A stretch of 64,000 nt of DNA from Ruegeria halocynthiae (GTDB lineage Bacteria > Pseudomonadota > Alphaproteobacteria > Rhodobacterales > Rhodobacteraceae). The notes beneath the pieces are model-generated. The model saw only the letters and a program-made list of their open reading frames with translations, searched no databases and had not been told where the DNA came from. The stretch lies in the NCBI RefSeq assembly GCF_900106805.1, contig NZ_FNNP01000004.1, forward strand, positions 62,001 to 126,000, in the 5' to 3' direction. Shown piece after piece: positions 8,224 through 17,399 of the stretch. The stretch's first letter is position 1. Every line of letters starts with the position of its first letter. The translations under genes and the position numbers were made by a program.

Positions 8224-9819
8224 ATGGAGGTAGATTATGCAGTCGTCGGAGCCGGATCTTCGGGCTGTGTCATTGCCAATCGCCTGAGTGCCGATCCCAA
8301 CACCAAAGTCGCTTTGTTCGAGGCTGGCGGACCCGACACCAACCCTTGGATTCATATCCCCGTTGGCTATTTTAAAACGATGCACAACCCGTCGGTTGAC
8401 TGGTGCTACCGCACCGAGCCTGATCCTGGTCTGAACGGGCGATCCATTGACTGGCCACGTGGCAAAGTACTCGGTGGATCGTCCTCCCTGAACGGTCTTC
8501 TTTATGTACGTGGACAGCAAGAGGACTATGACCGCTGGCGCCAAATGGGGAATGTCGGCTGGGGCTGGGATGATGTGTTGCCCCTGTTTAAGCGCAGCGA
8601 GGATCAGGAACGAGGCGAGGACGAATTCCACGGAATCGGAGGCCCTCTTGCGGTTTCCAACATGCGCATTCAACGCCCCATATGCGATGCTTGGGTCGTC
8701 GCGGCGCAGACGGCTGGTTATCCCTTCAATCCCGATTACAACGGGGCCAATCAGGAAGGTGTTGGATACTTTCAACTGACCACACGAAATGGTCGCCGCT
8801 GCAGTGCTGCGGTTGCCTACCTCAAGCCAATTCGCAGCCGACCAAACCTGAACATCGTGACCCGCGCGTTGGTAACTCGGATCGAAATGGACGGAAAGAA
8901 AGCTACCGGGCTTCTCTATCGCGATCGATCGGGCAAAGTGAAGTCCGTCAAAGTGCGGCGCGAGATTATCCTGTCCGGTGGCGCTATCAACTCCCCTCAG
9001 ATTTTGATGTTGTCGGGTATCGGCGATCCGGATCATCTGAAGGCCAACGGCGTCGAACCCATTCATTCTTTGCCCGGTGTCGGCAAGGGCCTGCAGGATC
9101 ACCTTCAGGCACGCCTTGTTTTCAAGTGCAATGAACCGACTTTGAATGACGAAGTACGAAGCTTGTTCAATCAGGCTCGCATAGCATTGAAGTATGCAAT
9201 GTTTCGAGCAGGGCCGATGACGATGGCGGCCAGTCTGGCCACCGGGTTCCTAAAAACCCGTCCTGAGGTCCAGTCACCAGACATACAATTCCACGTTCAA
9301 CCGTGGTCTGCTGACAGCCCAGGAGAGGGCGTCCATCCGTTTTCAGCGTTCACAATGTCCGTCTGTCAACTTAGACCGGAAAGCCGCGGAGAACTGCGTC
9401 TGGATGGCCCTGACCCAAGCAGCTACGTCAAGATTATTCCAAATTACCTGTCGACTGAATCAGATTGCAGAACCCTCGTAGACGGCGTGAACATCGCGCG
9501 CGACATCGCCCGGCATGATCCCTTAGCTTCTAAAATTTCAGAAGAATTCCGCCCAACATCGGATCTGTCTCGCGATGATTACGAAGGTACATTGGATTGG
9601 GCGCGTTCGAATTCTGTCTCGATCTATCACCCGACCGGAACTTGCGCGATGGGTACCTCTGAAACCGCCGTTGTGGACCCAAGTCTGAAGGTTAAAGGTA
9701 TCGAGAACCTTCGCGTCGCCGATTGTTCAATCATGCCCGAAATCGTCAGCGGCAACACCAACGCGCCTGCCATCATGATTGGCGAAAAGGCCAGTGAATT
9801 GCTTTGCGCAAAAAAGTGA
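8224..9819 (+). CDS. GMC-family FAD oxidoreductase
   Basis: A 531-aa flavoenzyme of the glucose-methanol-choline family. Residues 9-14 (GAGSSG) form the dinucleotide fold. GGxSSLNGLLYVRG and the IILSGGAINSPQILMLSGIG signature follow. The catalytic pair is His469 (HPTGTCAMG) and Asn511 (SGNTNAPAI), as in choline dehydrogenase-like members. A strong ribosome site (GGAAGGAG) precedes ATG 8224. It oxidises a primary alcohol to an aldehyde or similar. Divergence from the TRAP operon with a shared regulator suggests it acts on the imported compound. It is not choline-specific on present evidence, because no betB or betC neighbour is seen. Confidence 0.92.
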   Translation: MEVDYAVVGAGSSGCVIANRLSADPNTKVALFEAGGPDTNPWIHIPVGYFKTMHNPSVDWCYRTEPDPGLNGRSIDWPRGKVLGGSSSLNGLLYVRGQQEDYDRWRQMGNVGWGWDDVLPLFKRSEDQERGEDEFHGIGGPLAVSNMRIQRPICDAWVVAAQTAGYPFNPDYNGANQEGVGYFQLTTRNGRRCSAAVAYLKPIRSRPNLNIVTRALVTRIEMDGKKATGLLYRDRSGKVKSVKVRREIILSGGAINSPQILMLSGIGDPDHLKANGVEPIHSLPGVGKGLQDHLQARLVFKCNEPTLNDEVRSLFNQARIALKYAMFRAGPMTMAASLATGFLKTRPEVQSPDIQFHVQPWSADSPGEGVHPFSAFTMSVCQLRPESRGELRLDGPDPSSYVKIIPNYLSTESDCRTLVDGVNIARDIARHDPLASKISEEFRPTSDLSRDDYEGTLDWARSNSVSIYHPTGTCAMGTSETAVVDPSLKVKGIENLRVADCSIMPEIVSGNTNAPAIMIGEKASELLCAKK

Positions 9820-10218
9820 CTTTGACCACTATGTTTCACAATACTAGTCCGACATACGGCAAATTCGGATACTACTGCATTGGGTTAGAGGTGCGTCTTT
9901 AATATCAAAGCAATACTTCCGACGTGGTTCCCGTTATCATCTATTTCGCAAAAATCCGATCTACATAATTGAGACCGCCGCGAAGGTTCACTTAACCTGC
10001 GCCCTGCAGAATGTGCAGGTCTGCTTCGAGGCCAAGGCGGCCATTTCTCTTGGCGAGACAAACGGCAGAAAAGTCCCGCTGTGTGTGAGTTCGCATGTCG
10101 CGTAACTTCGCGGATGCAGCGACTGCCTCCTCTGACGGGCCGCACCCCAGCGCCCGGGTACTGTAGCGAGTGACCGCTCTTGGCCGAGACTACCATCAAT
10201 TGATTTAAGACCGAGTGT
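9820..10218. other. Gene-free stretch between GMC and AraC genes
   Basis: About 400 bases with no convincing gene. A minus frame spanning 9885-10427 overlaps the 3' end of the AraC-family gene and has poor composition. No obvious terminator hairpin with a T-run follows the GMC gene. Confidence 0.45.
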
Positions 10219-11313
10219 TTACGTCGAGTAAGAATGCTTAGATCTTGGCGAGCCATGGCCGTCGAATGATGGTTTCTCTTTTGAATTGCTAAGTGTCCGG
10301 TACTCGGTAGGCGATTGTCCGTAGACCCGTTGGAATGCACGATAGAAATTTGAACGTGCCAAAAACCCTGATTGAGTGGCGATGTTGGCAACGCTTTCAT
10401 CAGTCTGTGTAAGCAACCGGGCCGCATGCGCCAAACGAAACTCGTTCACGTATTGCGACATGTTGGTTCCCTGCGTTCTGTTGACAGCAGACGACACGGT
10501 GCGGGCCGGAAGGCTCAGGCGCTTGGCAAGCCGTTGGACCGTAATATTGGGGTCCAAAAAAAGCTGTTGTTCATACATCAATGCCTGCAGTAGATCCACG
10601 ACTTCTTCGTCTTCAGTATTGGCTACTGGCGCTGGGTTCGACACCGCGTTAGCTTTGGAAAACATCAATGGGAGCGTGATTGACGTCGCAAGAAGCAGAA
10701 AGATCAACGGAACAGTTCCGTAAGAAATCAGCATTGAGGCATTGGCGCCTTTGTTGACGGCAAAGTCGATTGCGATCGCGCTATCCAAAACAAGTACAAA
10801 GACGAGAAATCCAATGCCGCGCAAAAGCCAGTTGGAAAGGGTCTGCGTGACATCGACCCGTGCTTGACTCAGTGCGTCGGGCCCCTTTCGCCAAAGTATG
10901 AAGAGAGCGATGCAATAATACGAATAACTGGCACTGATTACCCAATCCAGACTTCTCAGGTCGCTAGCCAAAAGCAGATACAACCCGATTAAAATGAAAG
11001 GCGCACCCAGGTGCATCATGACGATCTTGGCGACGTCGTGCCTTTCGACAGTCAAGGATGCAAAGCTCAGATAAAGGAGTGGCCCGAGAAACAAGGGCAA
11101 CGTGCGTTGCAGCGGGATCAACTCCTCGACTCCATAGCCAAACCGCAGACCGACCAACAGGGATGAAACGGCGCCCACCCCAAAGAAGGCCGAGAACAAC
11201 ATGTTGGCCGGACGAAAGCCCAGATCCAGCCGCCAGGCCAGCATGGCAAGCACACCGCAAAGCAACGCTGTCGCCAGCGGCAAGGGGAAACTGATCAACC
11301 CGGGGCTGTCCAT
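10219..11313 (-). CDS. AraC-family regulator with membrane N-terminal domain
   Basis: A 364-aa protein from ATG 11313, picked because AGAGGA precedes it; the frame extends 25 codons further. Residues 1-230 contain about seven hydrophobic helices (for example LLCGVLAMLAWRL and VPLIFLLLATSITLPLM), a 7TM-type sensory domain. The C-terminal 110 residues are a double helix-turn-helix AraC domain: VQRLAKRLSLPARTVSSAVN, then IATQSGFLARSNFYRAFQRVYGQSPTEYR. Such proteins are membrane-bound one-component regulators. It is divergent from the secreted hydrolase at 11441, which is its likeliest target. Confidence 0.88.
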   Translation of the reverse strand: MDSPGLISFPLPLATALLCGVLAMLAWRLDLGFRPANMLFSAFFGVGAVSSLLVGLRFGYGVEELIPLQRTLPLFLGPLLYLSFASLTVERHDVAKIVMMHLGAPFILIGLYLLLASDLRSLDWVISASYSYYCIALFILWRKGPDALSQARVDVTQTLSNWLLRGIGFLVFVLVLDSAIAIDFAVNKGANASMLISYGTVPLIFLLLATSITLPLMFSKANAVSNPAPVANTEDEEVVDLLQALMYEQQLFLDPNITVQRLAKRLSLPARTVSSAVNRTQGTNMSQYVNEFRLAHAARLLTQTDESVANIATQSGFLARSNFYRAFQRVYGQSPTEYRTLSNSKEKPSFDGHGSPRSKHSYST

Positions 11314-11440
11314 TTGTCCTCTTTCTATTGCGATCTGTCCTCGATCAGGATCAAGGACAGGTATAGGCAGTGCATAGCATTGTTTCAAACAAACCTACGG
11401 CTCAGCTTTGACTTATCTTGAACGATGACCGGAGCTTTCG

Positions 11441-12472
11441 ATGAGACACTCTTCTTACCTTCTTGCTGGATTCTTAGCTATGTGCGCAGCCATGGCTTTT
11501 GCTCAACCCTATTGGCCAGCAATGACAGAACTGAAAGTCGCCGACGTTGAGGGAGAACGCGATCTGTCCGGATTTATTTGGTATCCAACCAAAGCAACTG
11601 GGCCGGAGACTTACGACTTCGAAAGCGAAGTGTGGGTGGGAACAAAAGTTGTGAAAGATGCCACACCAGCGACGAGCCGGTTCCCACTTGTTGTTTTATC
11701 TCATGGTATGTTTGGCAACGCCTACAATCAGGCGTGGCTTGCCGGGGCCCTAGCGCGCCGCGGTTACATTGTGGCCGCCGTCAGCCATCCTGGTACATCA
11801 ACCTGGTCCCGCGACCCCGATCTGACTCGGCAACTATGGGAGCGGCCAAAAGACATTTCCCGTGTCATAGACCATGCGACTGGCGCATCTGATTTTTCGC
11901 AATATGTCGATTCAGACAGGATCTATATGGCGGGACACTCTCTGGGTGGGTTCACGGCTGTTGCCTTGGCCGGCGCGCGCTACGACGCGGCTGGATTAGG
12001 TCAGTTTTGCGACACTCAGCCAGACGAGCTGGCCTGTGGCATCCTTTCGGATTGGAAAATCGCACAAACACCTGAAGATCGCGCTCAAATGGAGGCCGAT
12101 TTGTCCGACCACCGGATCAGAGCATTTGCAGTTTTTGATCTTGGCGGAACACAAAGCTTTTCCGAAGCGAGTCTTCGTCAAATCGACCGCCCCATGCTTG
12201 TCTTTGGGGCGCCAATTATGAATTCGGGTTTGACGCTCGACATTGAATCCCGCGCGTTGATAGCTGCCCTACCAGAGAGCAATTCGCGCTATATCGAGCC
12301 GAAGACGTTATCGCATTTTGATTTCCTGGGTCGCTGCAAGCCCGGAGGTTATGAGCTTTTGGCGAAAGAAGAACCGGGAGACGAAATCATCTGCTCAGAT
12401 GGCGGCACGGCTCGCGCTGCCAAGCATGAGATGATCATCGACGCTGTTACAGATTTCTTTTCGAATTCATAA
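11441..12472 (+). CDS. Exported alpha/beta hydrolase
   Basis: A 343-aa protein with a Sec signal peptide (cleavage near AFA-Q at residue 21). The hydrolase fold is marked by the oxyanion segment LVVLSHGMFGN (84-93), the nucleophile elbow GHSLGG with Ser167, and a probable catalytic His in LSHFDF near residue 290. The layout matches dienelactone-hydrolase and PAF-acetylhydrolase-like esterases, which cleave small esters. A secreted location fits a scavenging role. Six or so cysteines in the mature part (FCDT, LACG, RCKPG, IICSDG) could form disulfides. The substrate is unknown. Confidence 0.85.
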   Translation: MRHSSYLLAGFLAMCAAMAFAQPYWPAMTELKVADVEGERDLSGFIWYPTKATGPETYDFESEVWVGTKVVKDATPATSRFPLVVLSHGMFGNAYNQAWLAGALARRGYIVAAVSHPGTSTWSRDPDLTRQLWERPKDISRVIDHATGASDFSQYVDSDRIYMAGHSLGGFTAVALAGARYDAAGLGQFCDTQPDELACGILSDWKIAQTPEDRAQMEADLSDHRIRAFAVFDLGGTQSFSEASLRQIDRPMLVFGAPIMNSGLTLDIESRALIAALPESNSRYIEPKTLSHFDFLGRCKPGGYELLAKEEPGDEIICSDGGTARAAKHEMIIDAVTDFFSNS

Positions 12473-12551
12473 CCGTGCGGAGACGGAATAGTCTGGCGAA
12501 TCCAGCCTTCCGCCTTCGCCATTACCTGCTGTCATGATCGCATAAACCAGT

Positions 12552-14093
12552 TTAGGCGACACCACCGTCGACAACTTGATCGGGATATCGTTCCGCCCAA
12601 TCTGACAAAAACTCGGATACGGCATCCTGGCTTGCCAGTTCTATGGCACGGCGCGGAAGAGCGACGCCTTCACGCAATGCCAGACTCAGGCACAGAGTAT
12701 AGTCGCGGTCTAATCGCTGCGGGCAGTTCTCCGATCCATGAATGATTGTCGACAGAAGTGTCCCTCCATAGCCGTTCACATGTGTCAGGTCTGGCTTTAG
12801 CGACAGAAGGTACTCCATGACGTCTGGCAAGCCTTCCCATCCGGCAACCTGCACCGGTGTCAATCCTTCGGTATCTGGACGGTCATATTCGACTCCTGCG
12901 GCGACCAACCGTCGAACGTGATCCAGTTTGCCCGGGATATGCAGGATCATTCGGATGATATTGCGGTATGCATCAGGTATCTTGTCTGGATCAAGGGTGC
13001 CCGGCGGCTGAACGTCATCGGCAACGGTACTGAATGTAATTTCGATTTCACTCAAGGCTGTATCTGCGCCGCGTTCTTCAAGCATCCTCGCCAAACTGGC
13101 ATTTCCAAACACCCGCGCATAGGCATAGGGCGTTGTGTCCTTGAACGGGCGGTTCAGATCGGCGCCGTTTTCAAGCAGCAGCTCCACCATCTCAGGTGAG
13201 GACATCCTGCGCGCCGCCTGGTGCAGCGCGGGAACGACCCAAGGAGCTTCGCCGCCAATATGCGTCCCGTCAAATTCATCTACTTTGGCCCCATGATCGA
13301 GAAGCATCTGAACAGCCGTTGTGTCATCGAAATCCATCGCGCGCAGCAATGCGTTTGTCCCCTTCGGGTCGGCGCCATGATCCAGTAGCAGTTGCAACCC
13401 CTTGTGATGACCCAGCTCGGTTGAGTGATAAAGACTCTCGCCGTCGTTCGGATTTGCGCCGTTCTCCAGCAGCCATTGCCCAAGAATCATATTGTCCGAA
13501 TGCCCTATGGCGAAGTAGAGCGGTGATAGCTTGTAGTCATTGCCATGATAGACTGGCGCGCCGAGATCAATGTCAGCACCAGCTTCCAATACTGCGTTTG
13601 CGATATCAAGCATGTCTTGGGACCGCTCAGGCGCGTGATGGATCCACTTGGATCGGGCAAGGATTGTCAAAGGAGGCGCCAGATCGCCAATGAGCTGCGT
13701 CGCCAGTTTTGGTGTTTGTTCGAGAAATTCCAACACATCCGCCTTGCGATAAAGAGCCAGGCAAAGCCCGATATCTCCGTCTGCCAGATCTTGTGTGTCA
13801 GCCAGCAGCTGACTAACTGCGGTGAAGTGACCCTGAGCGAGGGCCAGTTTCAGGCGCTGCCGTTTGGCGGCATTGTCCATGCCTAGCAGTTCGGCTGCGA
13901 ACTTTAGGGCAGGCCAGGACGGAAAACTGTTCTCGCGCGCAATTACATGCAAATAGTCCGAGTGCCTGAGAGCTGTTGCCTCCGGTCGAGGTGGGTAGTT
14001 TGCGATGCGTTGACGGGCACGCAATTCGCCTGCTTCATAGGCTTTGCGAAGTGCTTTGGCGTCGCGGCGCAGTTGGTCCAGGGATTTTGTCAT
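12552..14093 (-). CDS. Ankyrin-repeat protein
   Basis: A 513-aa soluble protein from ATG 14093 (MTKSLDQLRRDAKALRKAYE), chosen because GAGGA sits 7 bases upstream; the open frame extends 68 codons beyond without support. The N-terminal 100 residues (ALRHSDYLHVIARENSFPSWPALK) match the conserved cap I recall in bacterial ankyrin proteins. Ankyrin units follow, such as LDIANAVLEAGADIDLG, LGQWLLENGANPND, LLLDHGADPKGT, MLLDHGAKVDE and LLLENGADLNRP. It probably mediates protein contacts in the cytoplasm. The gene before it encodes an ECF sigma factor on the same strand, 265 bases away. Confidence 0.85.
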   Translation of the reverse strand: MTKSLDQLRRDAKALRKAYEAGELRARQRIANYPPRPEATALRHSDYLHVIARENSFPSWPALKFAAELLGMDNAAKRQRLKLALAQGHFTAVSQLLADTQDLADGDIGLCLALYRKADVLEFLEQTPKLATQLIGDLAPPLTILARSKWIHHAPERSQDMLDIANAVLEAGADIDLGAPVYHGNDYKLSPLYFAIGHSDNMILGQWLLENGANPNDGESLYHSTELGHHKGLQLLLDHGADPKGTNALLRAMDFDDTTAVQMLLDHGAKVDEFDGTHIGGEAPWVVPALHQAARRMSSPEMVELLLENGADLNRPFKDTTPYAYARVFGNASLARMLEERGADTALSEIEITFSTVADDVQPPGTLDPDKIPDAYRNIIRMILHIPGKLDHVRRLVAAGVEYDRPDTEGLTPVQVAGWEGLPDVMEYLLSLKPDLTHVNGYGGTLLSTIIHGSENCPQRLDRDYTLCLSLALREGVALPRRAIELASQDAVSEFLSDWAERYPDQVVDGGVA

Positions 14094-14357
14094 CGGTGTC
14101 CTCATTTTTGGCTCGATGGTCCGCTGAATCCGAGCTTGAGACATACCGAAATAAGGCTGTCGTTTTGTTGAAAGAGATGCCGATGACAGCTTTCCGCGGA
14201 CCTGGAGGCTTTCCCTAGAAGCATCCTCAACATAGCCATTCGAAGCAACACCAGCAAGATCGGCGTGAGCGGATGACACTGGTGCGAATGACCGCAAAAC
14301 GAAAGCTGCGGCGACTGACCAGGTCGTCGATGTAGGCTCTGGGTCGAGAGAGCTGCG

Positions 14358-15059
14358 TCAAAGAGCGCCGTCCGCTTGCAATCTCGCTACTACGAAACTG
14401 GTCATGTTGGCGCATCGTTTGCCGCCAAATGGGAAGATTGCTTCGAAGCCACCCCTGATCCGGTGTTCGATTGTAATCCGCAATCGATGTCGGGCGCGAA
14501 AGAGGCGTGTTTTTACGGTTATCGGGTTGATCTGAAGTTCGCTTGCGATGGCAAGGATACTCATATCTTCTGCTTCGCGCAGCAGAAACGGCAGTCGCAG
14601 ATGGGGTGGCAGATCGGAAACGGCAGTTTCAAGCAAGTCTCTCAATTGCGCGCGCCCAAGCGTTGCGTCGGGCAGTTCGGAGCTTTGTCCGGGGAACATA
14701 ATCACCCTGGGTGTGCTGATTTCGTCCACCGTGTCGTACTCTTCAGAAACAGGCGCCCGTCTGCGCTGCATACGCGACGTGTTGATCACGATCCGGGTGA
14801 TCCAGGTGGAAAAACGGGCCTGCTCACGAAAACCCTTCAATTTGCTGAACGCAGAAAGATAAGCGTCCTGCAGCGCTTCTTCTGCCTCGGCGTCACTGTC
14901 AACAATACCCCGGGCAACGCGAAACAGGCGGGGGTTCAGGCGACGGATAAGTTCCCTAACCGCCAGCTCGCTTCCTTCACGTGCGGCACTTACAAGCTCA
15001 GCTTCCGACTTGGCCACATTGCTGGATGCTTGTTGCCTGAGGCTTGTTTGGATCTTCAT
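14358..15059 (-). CDS. ECF sigma factor
   Basis: A 233-aa extracytoplasmic-function sigma-70 factor. Region 2 covers about residues 40-100 (LFRVARGIVDSDAEAEEALQDAYLSAF, FSTWITRIVINTSR). Region 4 covers about 140-195 (LPPHLRLPFLLREAEDMS, IASELQINPITVKTRLFRARHRLR). A tail of about 30 residues ending in FGGKRCANMTSFVVARL matches the C-terminal Cys-containing tail seen in some ECF groups. Its start is 2 bases after the cupredoxin stop, so it is the third gene of one operon. No adjacent gene looks like an anti-sigma factor. Confidence 0.93.
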   Translation of the reverse strand: MKIQTSLRQQASSNVAKSEAELVSAAREGSELAVRELIRRLNPRLFRVARGIVDSDAEAEEALQDAYLSAFSKLKGFREQARFSTWITRIVINTSRMQRRRAPVSEEYDTVDEISTPRVIMFPGQSSELPDATLGRAQLRDLLETAVSDLPPHLRLPFLLREAEDMSILAIASELQINPITVKTRLFRARHRLRITIEHRIRGGFEAIFPFGGKRCANMTSFVVARLQADGAL

Positions 15060-15061
15060 GA

Positions 15062-15586
15062 TCAGTCCTCCCTGCGAACGATGCCTTCCGAAAGGATCTT
15101 CTGTACCAAAGGCAAAGCTGCCAGGACATCTTCCGAAACATCACTCTCATCGTGTGAACTTCCCTCCCAGCCGGAGTCGCCAGGGGTTCCAACTACTATG
15201 CGACCAACCATCGCCGCCATTTCGTGTGGTAGGCAGTAGTAGTCATATACGCCTGGTGCGGTCAGGGTGACTTCAAAATACTCATCCGGAAGCAAAAAGT
15301 CACTGTCCCACGGTTCGGCCGCACTGGGAATACGTCGCCTTCGATCATAGTTTGCCGGATGAAAGGTGGTCGCCGTATGACTGTTGCCGGGATCGCGATT
15401 GATGAACCGGATGGTGGTGCCCGGAGACACCGCAAGCCCAATAGGATCATACCAGATGCGTTCGCCGCGCGGGCTGCCGCGCATCTCAATCGTGGCGACC
15501 GGATGCGCTAGCGCGATCCGGGAGCCAGCGACGGCGGCGGCTGCACATCCCCCAAGCCATACAGCATGACGTCGCGTACAGATCAT
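15062..15586 (-). CDS. Periplasmic cupredoxin (plastocyanin-like)
   Basis: A 174-aa type 1 copper protein. The N-terminus has a twin-arginine-like signal (TRRHAVWLGG, cleavage near ALA-H at 27). Predicted copper ligands are His70 (GNSHTATTFHP), Cys118, His121 and Met126 in YDYYCLPHEMAAM, the Cys-X2-His-X4-Met pattern. The last 30 residues are a hydrophilic extension rich in Ser/Asp (GWEGSSHDESDVSED), unusual for electron-carrier cupredoxins. It overlaps the preceding gene by ATGA and leads directly into the sigma factor. It may carry electrons or sense copper or redox state. Confidence 0.88.
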   Translation of the reverse strand: MICTRRHAVWLGGCAAAAVAGSRIALAHPVATIEMRGSPRGERIWYDPIGLAVSPGTTIRFINRDPGNSHTATTFHPANYDRRRRIPSAAEPWDSDFLLPDEYFEVTLTAPGVYDYYCLPHEMAAMVGRIVVGTPGDSGWEGSSHDESDVSEDVLAALPLVQKILSEGIVRRED

Positions 15587-16002
15587 TCAGCCAGGCGATC
15601 TTTTGCGTTTTCATCGTGAAACAGAACGATATGTGCGTGTGGCTTATCCACACCAGGGTGCCCGGCATTATAGTATATATCTGTTGAACTGACTGTGTGT
15701 GAGCCAATGTTCAGACCGTCAAATGACGTCCCGTTTTGCAGATCATCAAGGGGGGTCATGTAGACCGTGGCTGACAGTCGGCCGTCACGATCATAGGCGA
15801 GGAACGGACCAGCGGGCAATGTGGCCGGATCCACGAAAAGCGTTCCCAGACCAGGGATGAACTCGGGCAAGGGGAGAACGTCGCTCACTTTTACATAAGG
15901 ATCACCGGCTGGCGCATTGGCGAGAGCTTGTTCATCGTGAGCTTTGGCAGCTGGAGCAGCAGCGACGATAAATCCAAAAACAATTACGGTTTTTCTAAGC
16001 AT
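15583..16002 (-). CDS. Small exported protein, possibly DUF5602-like
   Basis: A 139-aa protein from ATG 16002 (MLRKTVIVFGFIVAAAPAAKA, a clear signal peptide). The frame opens 53 codons earlier but that part has no ribosome site. The mature part contains LFVDPATLPAGPFLAYDRDG, VYMTPLDDLQ and GHPGVDKPHAHIVLFH. I tentatively associate these motifs with the DUF5602/TTHB210-like family; this is from memory and unsure. The HxH near the end could bind metal. It heads an operon with the cupredoxin (ATGA overlap) and the ECF sigma factor. Confidence 0.65.
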   Translation of the reverse strand: MLRKTVIVFGFIVAAAPAAKAHDEQALANAPAGDPYVKVSDVLPLPEFIPGLGTLFVDPATLPAGPFLAYDRDGRLSATVYMTPLDDLQNGTSFDGLNIGSHTVSSTDIYYNAGHPGVDKPHAHIVLFHDENAKDRLAE

Positions 16003-16499
16003 GGTTAGGTTCTTTCCAAGGTTTTCACCAGGTGCGCATTCGTGCGCTCCTGGTTCTTTGGATGCAGGAAACGAGGAAAGGTTCCTGAAAATCGACGAAC
16101 TCATGCAAAAAAGATTGGGAATGCGCTGAAGGGTGGCTTTGCCAGCTATGTTTGAATTCATTCACTTCCGGATTATGCGCTCGCAGCGTATGTCCCCTTC
16201 GACGTGCAAATCCGCAGCGCATCTGAGGTCTGGTGCGAGCCCAAACCTTCAAATGCCGCGCATTTCAGCAATGTCTCAATTATAATGTTGATTTGAGCAA
16301 GCAATGGTTGTCGCGAATAACCCATCGACCAATAGTGGAACTCCGAACAACATAAACTTTGCAACGGAACCGTCAGATGAGGCTGCTCATGCGAATTTCC
16401 AGCAAATCATCGTCTGACGGTCCTGAAACCAAGTCCCAGATCTCATGGTTCGACCAGCCTCTCAATGCATCAATAGATCGAAATGAGATCTGTGCCGCT
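16003..16499. other. Intergenic region upstream of the cupredoxin-sigma operon
   Basis: About 500 bases with no gene. It should carry the promoter of the minus-strand operon at 16002 and the 3' end of nosX. The stem-loop at 16027-16054 is the only strong structure. A minus-strand GGAACC at 16085-16080 resembles an ECF -35 element but lacks a clear partner -10. Confidence 0.45.
16027..16054 (-). promoter_or_regulatory. 12-bp stem-loop in leader of the cupredoxin-sigma operon
   Basis: ACCAGGTGCGCA (16027-16038), loop TTCG, TGCGCTCCTGGT (16043-16054): 11 of 12 positions pair. Read on the minus strand it lies 25-52 bases upstream of ATG 16002, in the probable 5' leader. On the plus strand the loop is a UUCG tetraloop without a T-run. 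It could be an attenuator, an operator dyad or a terminator. Confidence 0.5.
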
Positions 16500-17399
16500 T
16501 CAGATCAGCATTTCTATCTGTGACCCCGGGAAACGCGACACCATTGTGGTCGCGTCAGAAACGGGCATTAGGCACAGGGCGGTTGATAATCCATCGGCCA
16601 GTGCGGCTTGTGGGGCGGATACGGATGCTGCCTTGTGGGTTGGATTCTTGCCCTGAGGATTCAGGATGTGGCCCTGATTGCCGCGTAATATAGTTCCTGC
16701 GGGGGCAGAGGTTGCGACCGCCCGGTCCTGGACTCTGATCCGTTTGGCAATGGTGCCATCTGGTCCTGACAGCCCGATGCGCCAGAGCTCGCCACTGTTG
16801 CGCCGACCCAGGGCTGCGATTTCGCCCATATCCACCAGCACGTCCTGCAGATCGAAAGACCGCAGCAATGCGGCGATCCGGTCTGTAATCGCCCCTTGCG
16901 CGATTCCGTTCAGGGTGATAGCCGAGCGCCCGCGATGCGGCAACCGGATTGCATCGATGTCGACGCTGACCTCATCCCACCCGATTAGATGTCGCACCCG
17001 GTCTATCTCGGCCTGCGACGCGCCGTTCGCCAATGCCAGCCAGAGCGGTTGTACCGTAGGATCAAACGCGCCGTCCGAGGCGGTGTGCAGGGCCGAACAC
17101 AGGCTCAGCACGTTCAAAAGCTCGGGGTCTGGAGAGGTCAGAATGCCGGTTTGGTTTAGTCTGCTGATCTCTGATTCAGGGCGGTAGAGGCTGAATACAT
17201 CCTCAAGCCGGTTCAGCTCGGCTTCGACCGCGGCAAAGATCGGTGCGGCCTCGGTCGGGGAAAGACCTTCGAGGCGCAGGCTGGCAGGGGCACCCAGCGC
17301 GATGCCGGCCCATTGGGCAGAGGCCGGTGCAGCACGTGCAGAAACGGCGGCACAGGCGGCTGAAATGGTTAGAAAACGGCGGCGTGTCAGGAGGGTCAT
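16500..17399 (-). CDS. nosX: NosX, ApbE-type FMN transferase
   Basis: A 299-aa periplasmic flavin transferase of the ApbE family, last gene of the nos operon. A Tat-type signal is visible (LTRRRFLTISAACAAV). ApbE features are FSLYRPESEISRLN, GAFDPTVQPL, ITLNGIAQGAITDRIA, VDMGEIAALG, the HILNPQGKNP segment and ADGLSTALCLM. It covalently attaches FMN to the threonine in the SGAT motif of NosR, needed for electron delivery to NosZ. The start overlaps the NosL stop by 4 bases. Confidence 0.93.
   Translation of the reverse strand: MTLLTRRRFLTISAACAAVSARAAPASAQWAGIALGAPASLRLEGLSPTEAAPIFAAVEAELNRLEDVFSLYRPESEISRLNQTGILTSPDPELLNVLSLCSALHTASDGAFDPTVQPLWLALANGASQAEIDRVRHLIGWDEVSVDIDAIRLPHRGRSAITLNGIAQGAITDRIAALLRSFDLQDVLVDMGEIAALGRRNSGELWRIGLSGPDGTIAKRIRVQDRAVATSAPAGTILRGNQGHILNPQGKNPTHKAASVSAPQAALADGLSTALCLMPVSDATTMVSRFPGSQIEMLI

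Noticed and set aside
8164-9102. Minus-strand frame of 312 codons
   Set aside because: It is antisense to the GMC oxidoreductase, which has full family motifs and a strong ribosome site.
9885-10427. Minus-strand frame of 180 codons downstream of the GMC gene
   Set aside because: It overlaps the AraC-family gene on the same strand in another frame and has Arg/Ser/His-rich random composition.
16080-16085. GGAACC on the minus strand as an ECF -35 element for the cupredoxin-sigma operon
   Set aside because: No matching CGT-type -10 sequence at 15-18 bases could be identified, so the promoter is not called.
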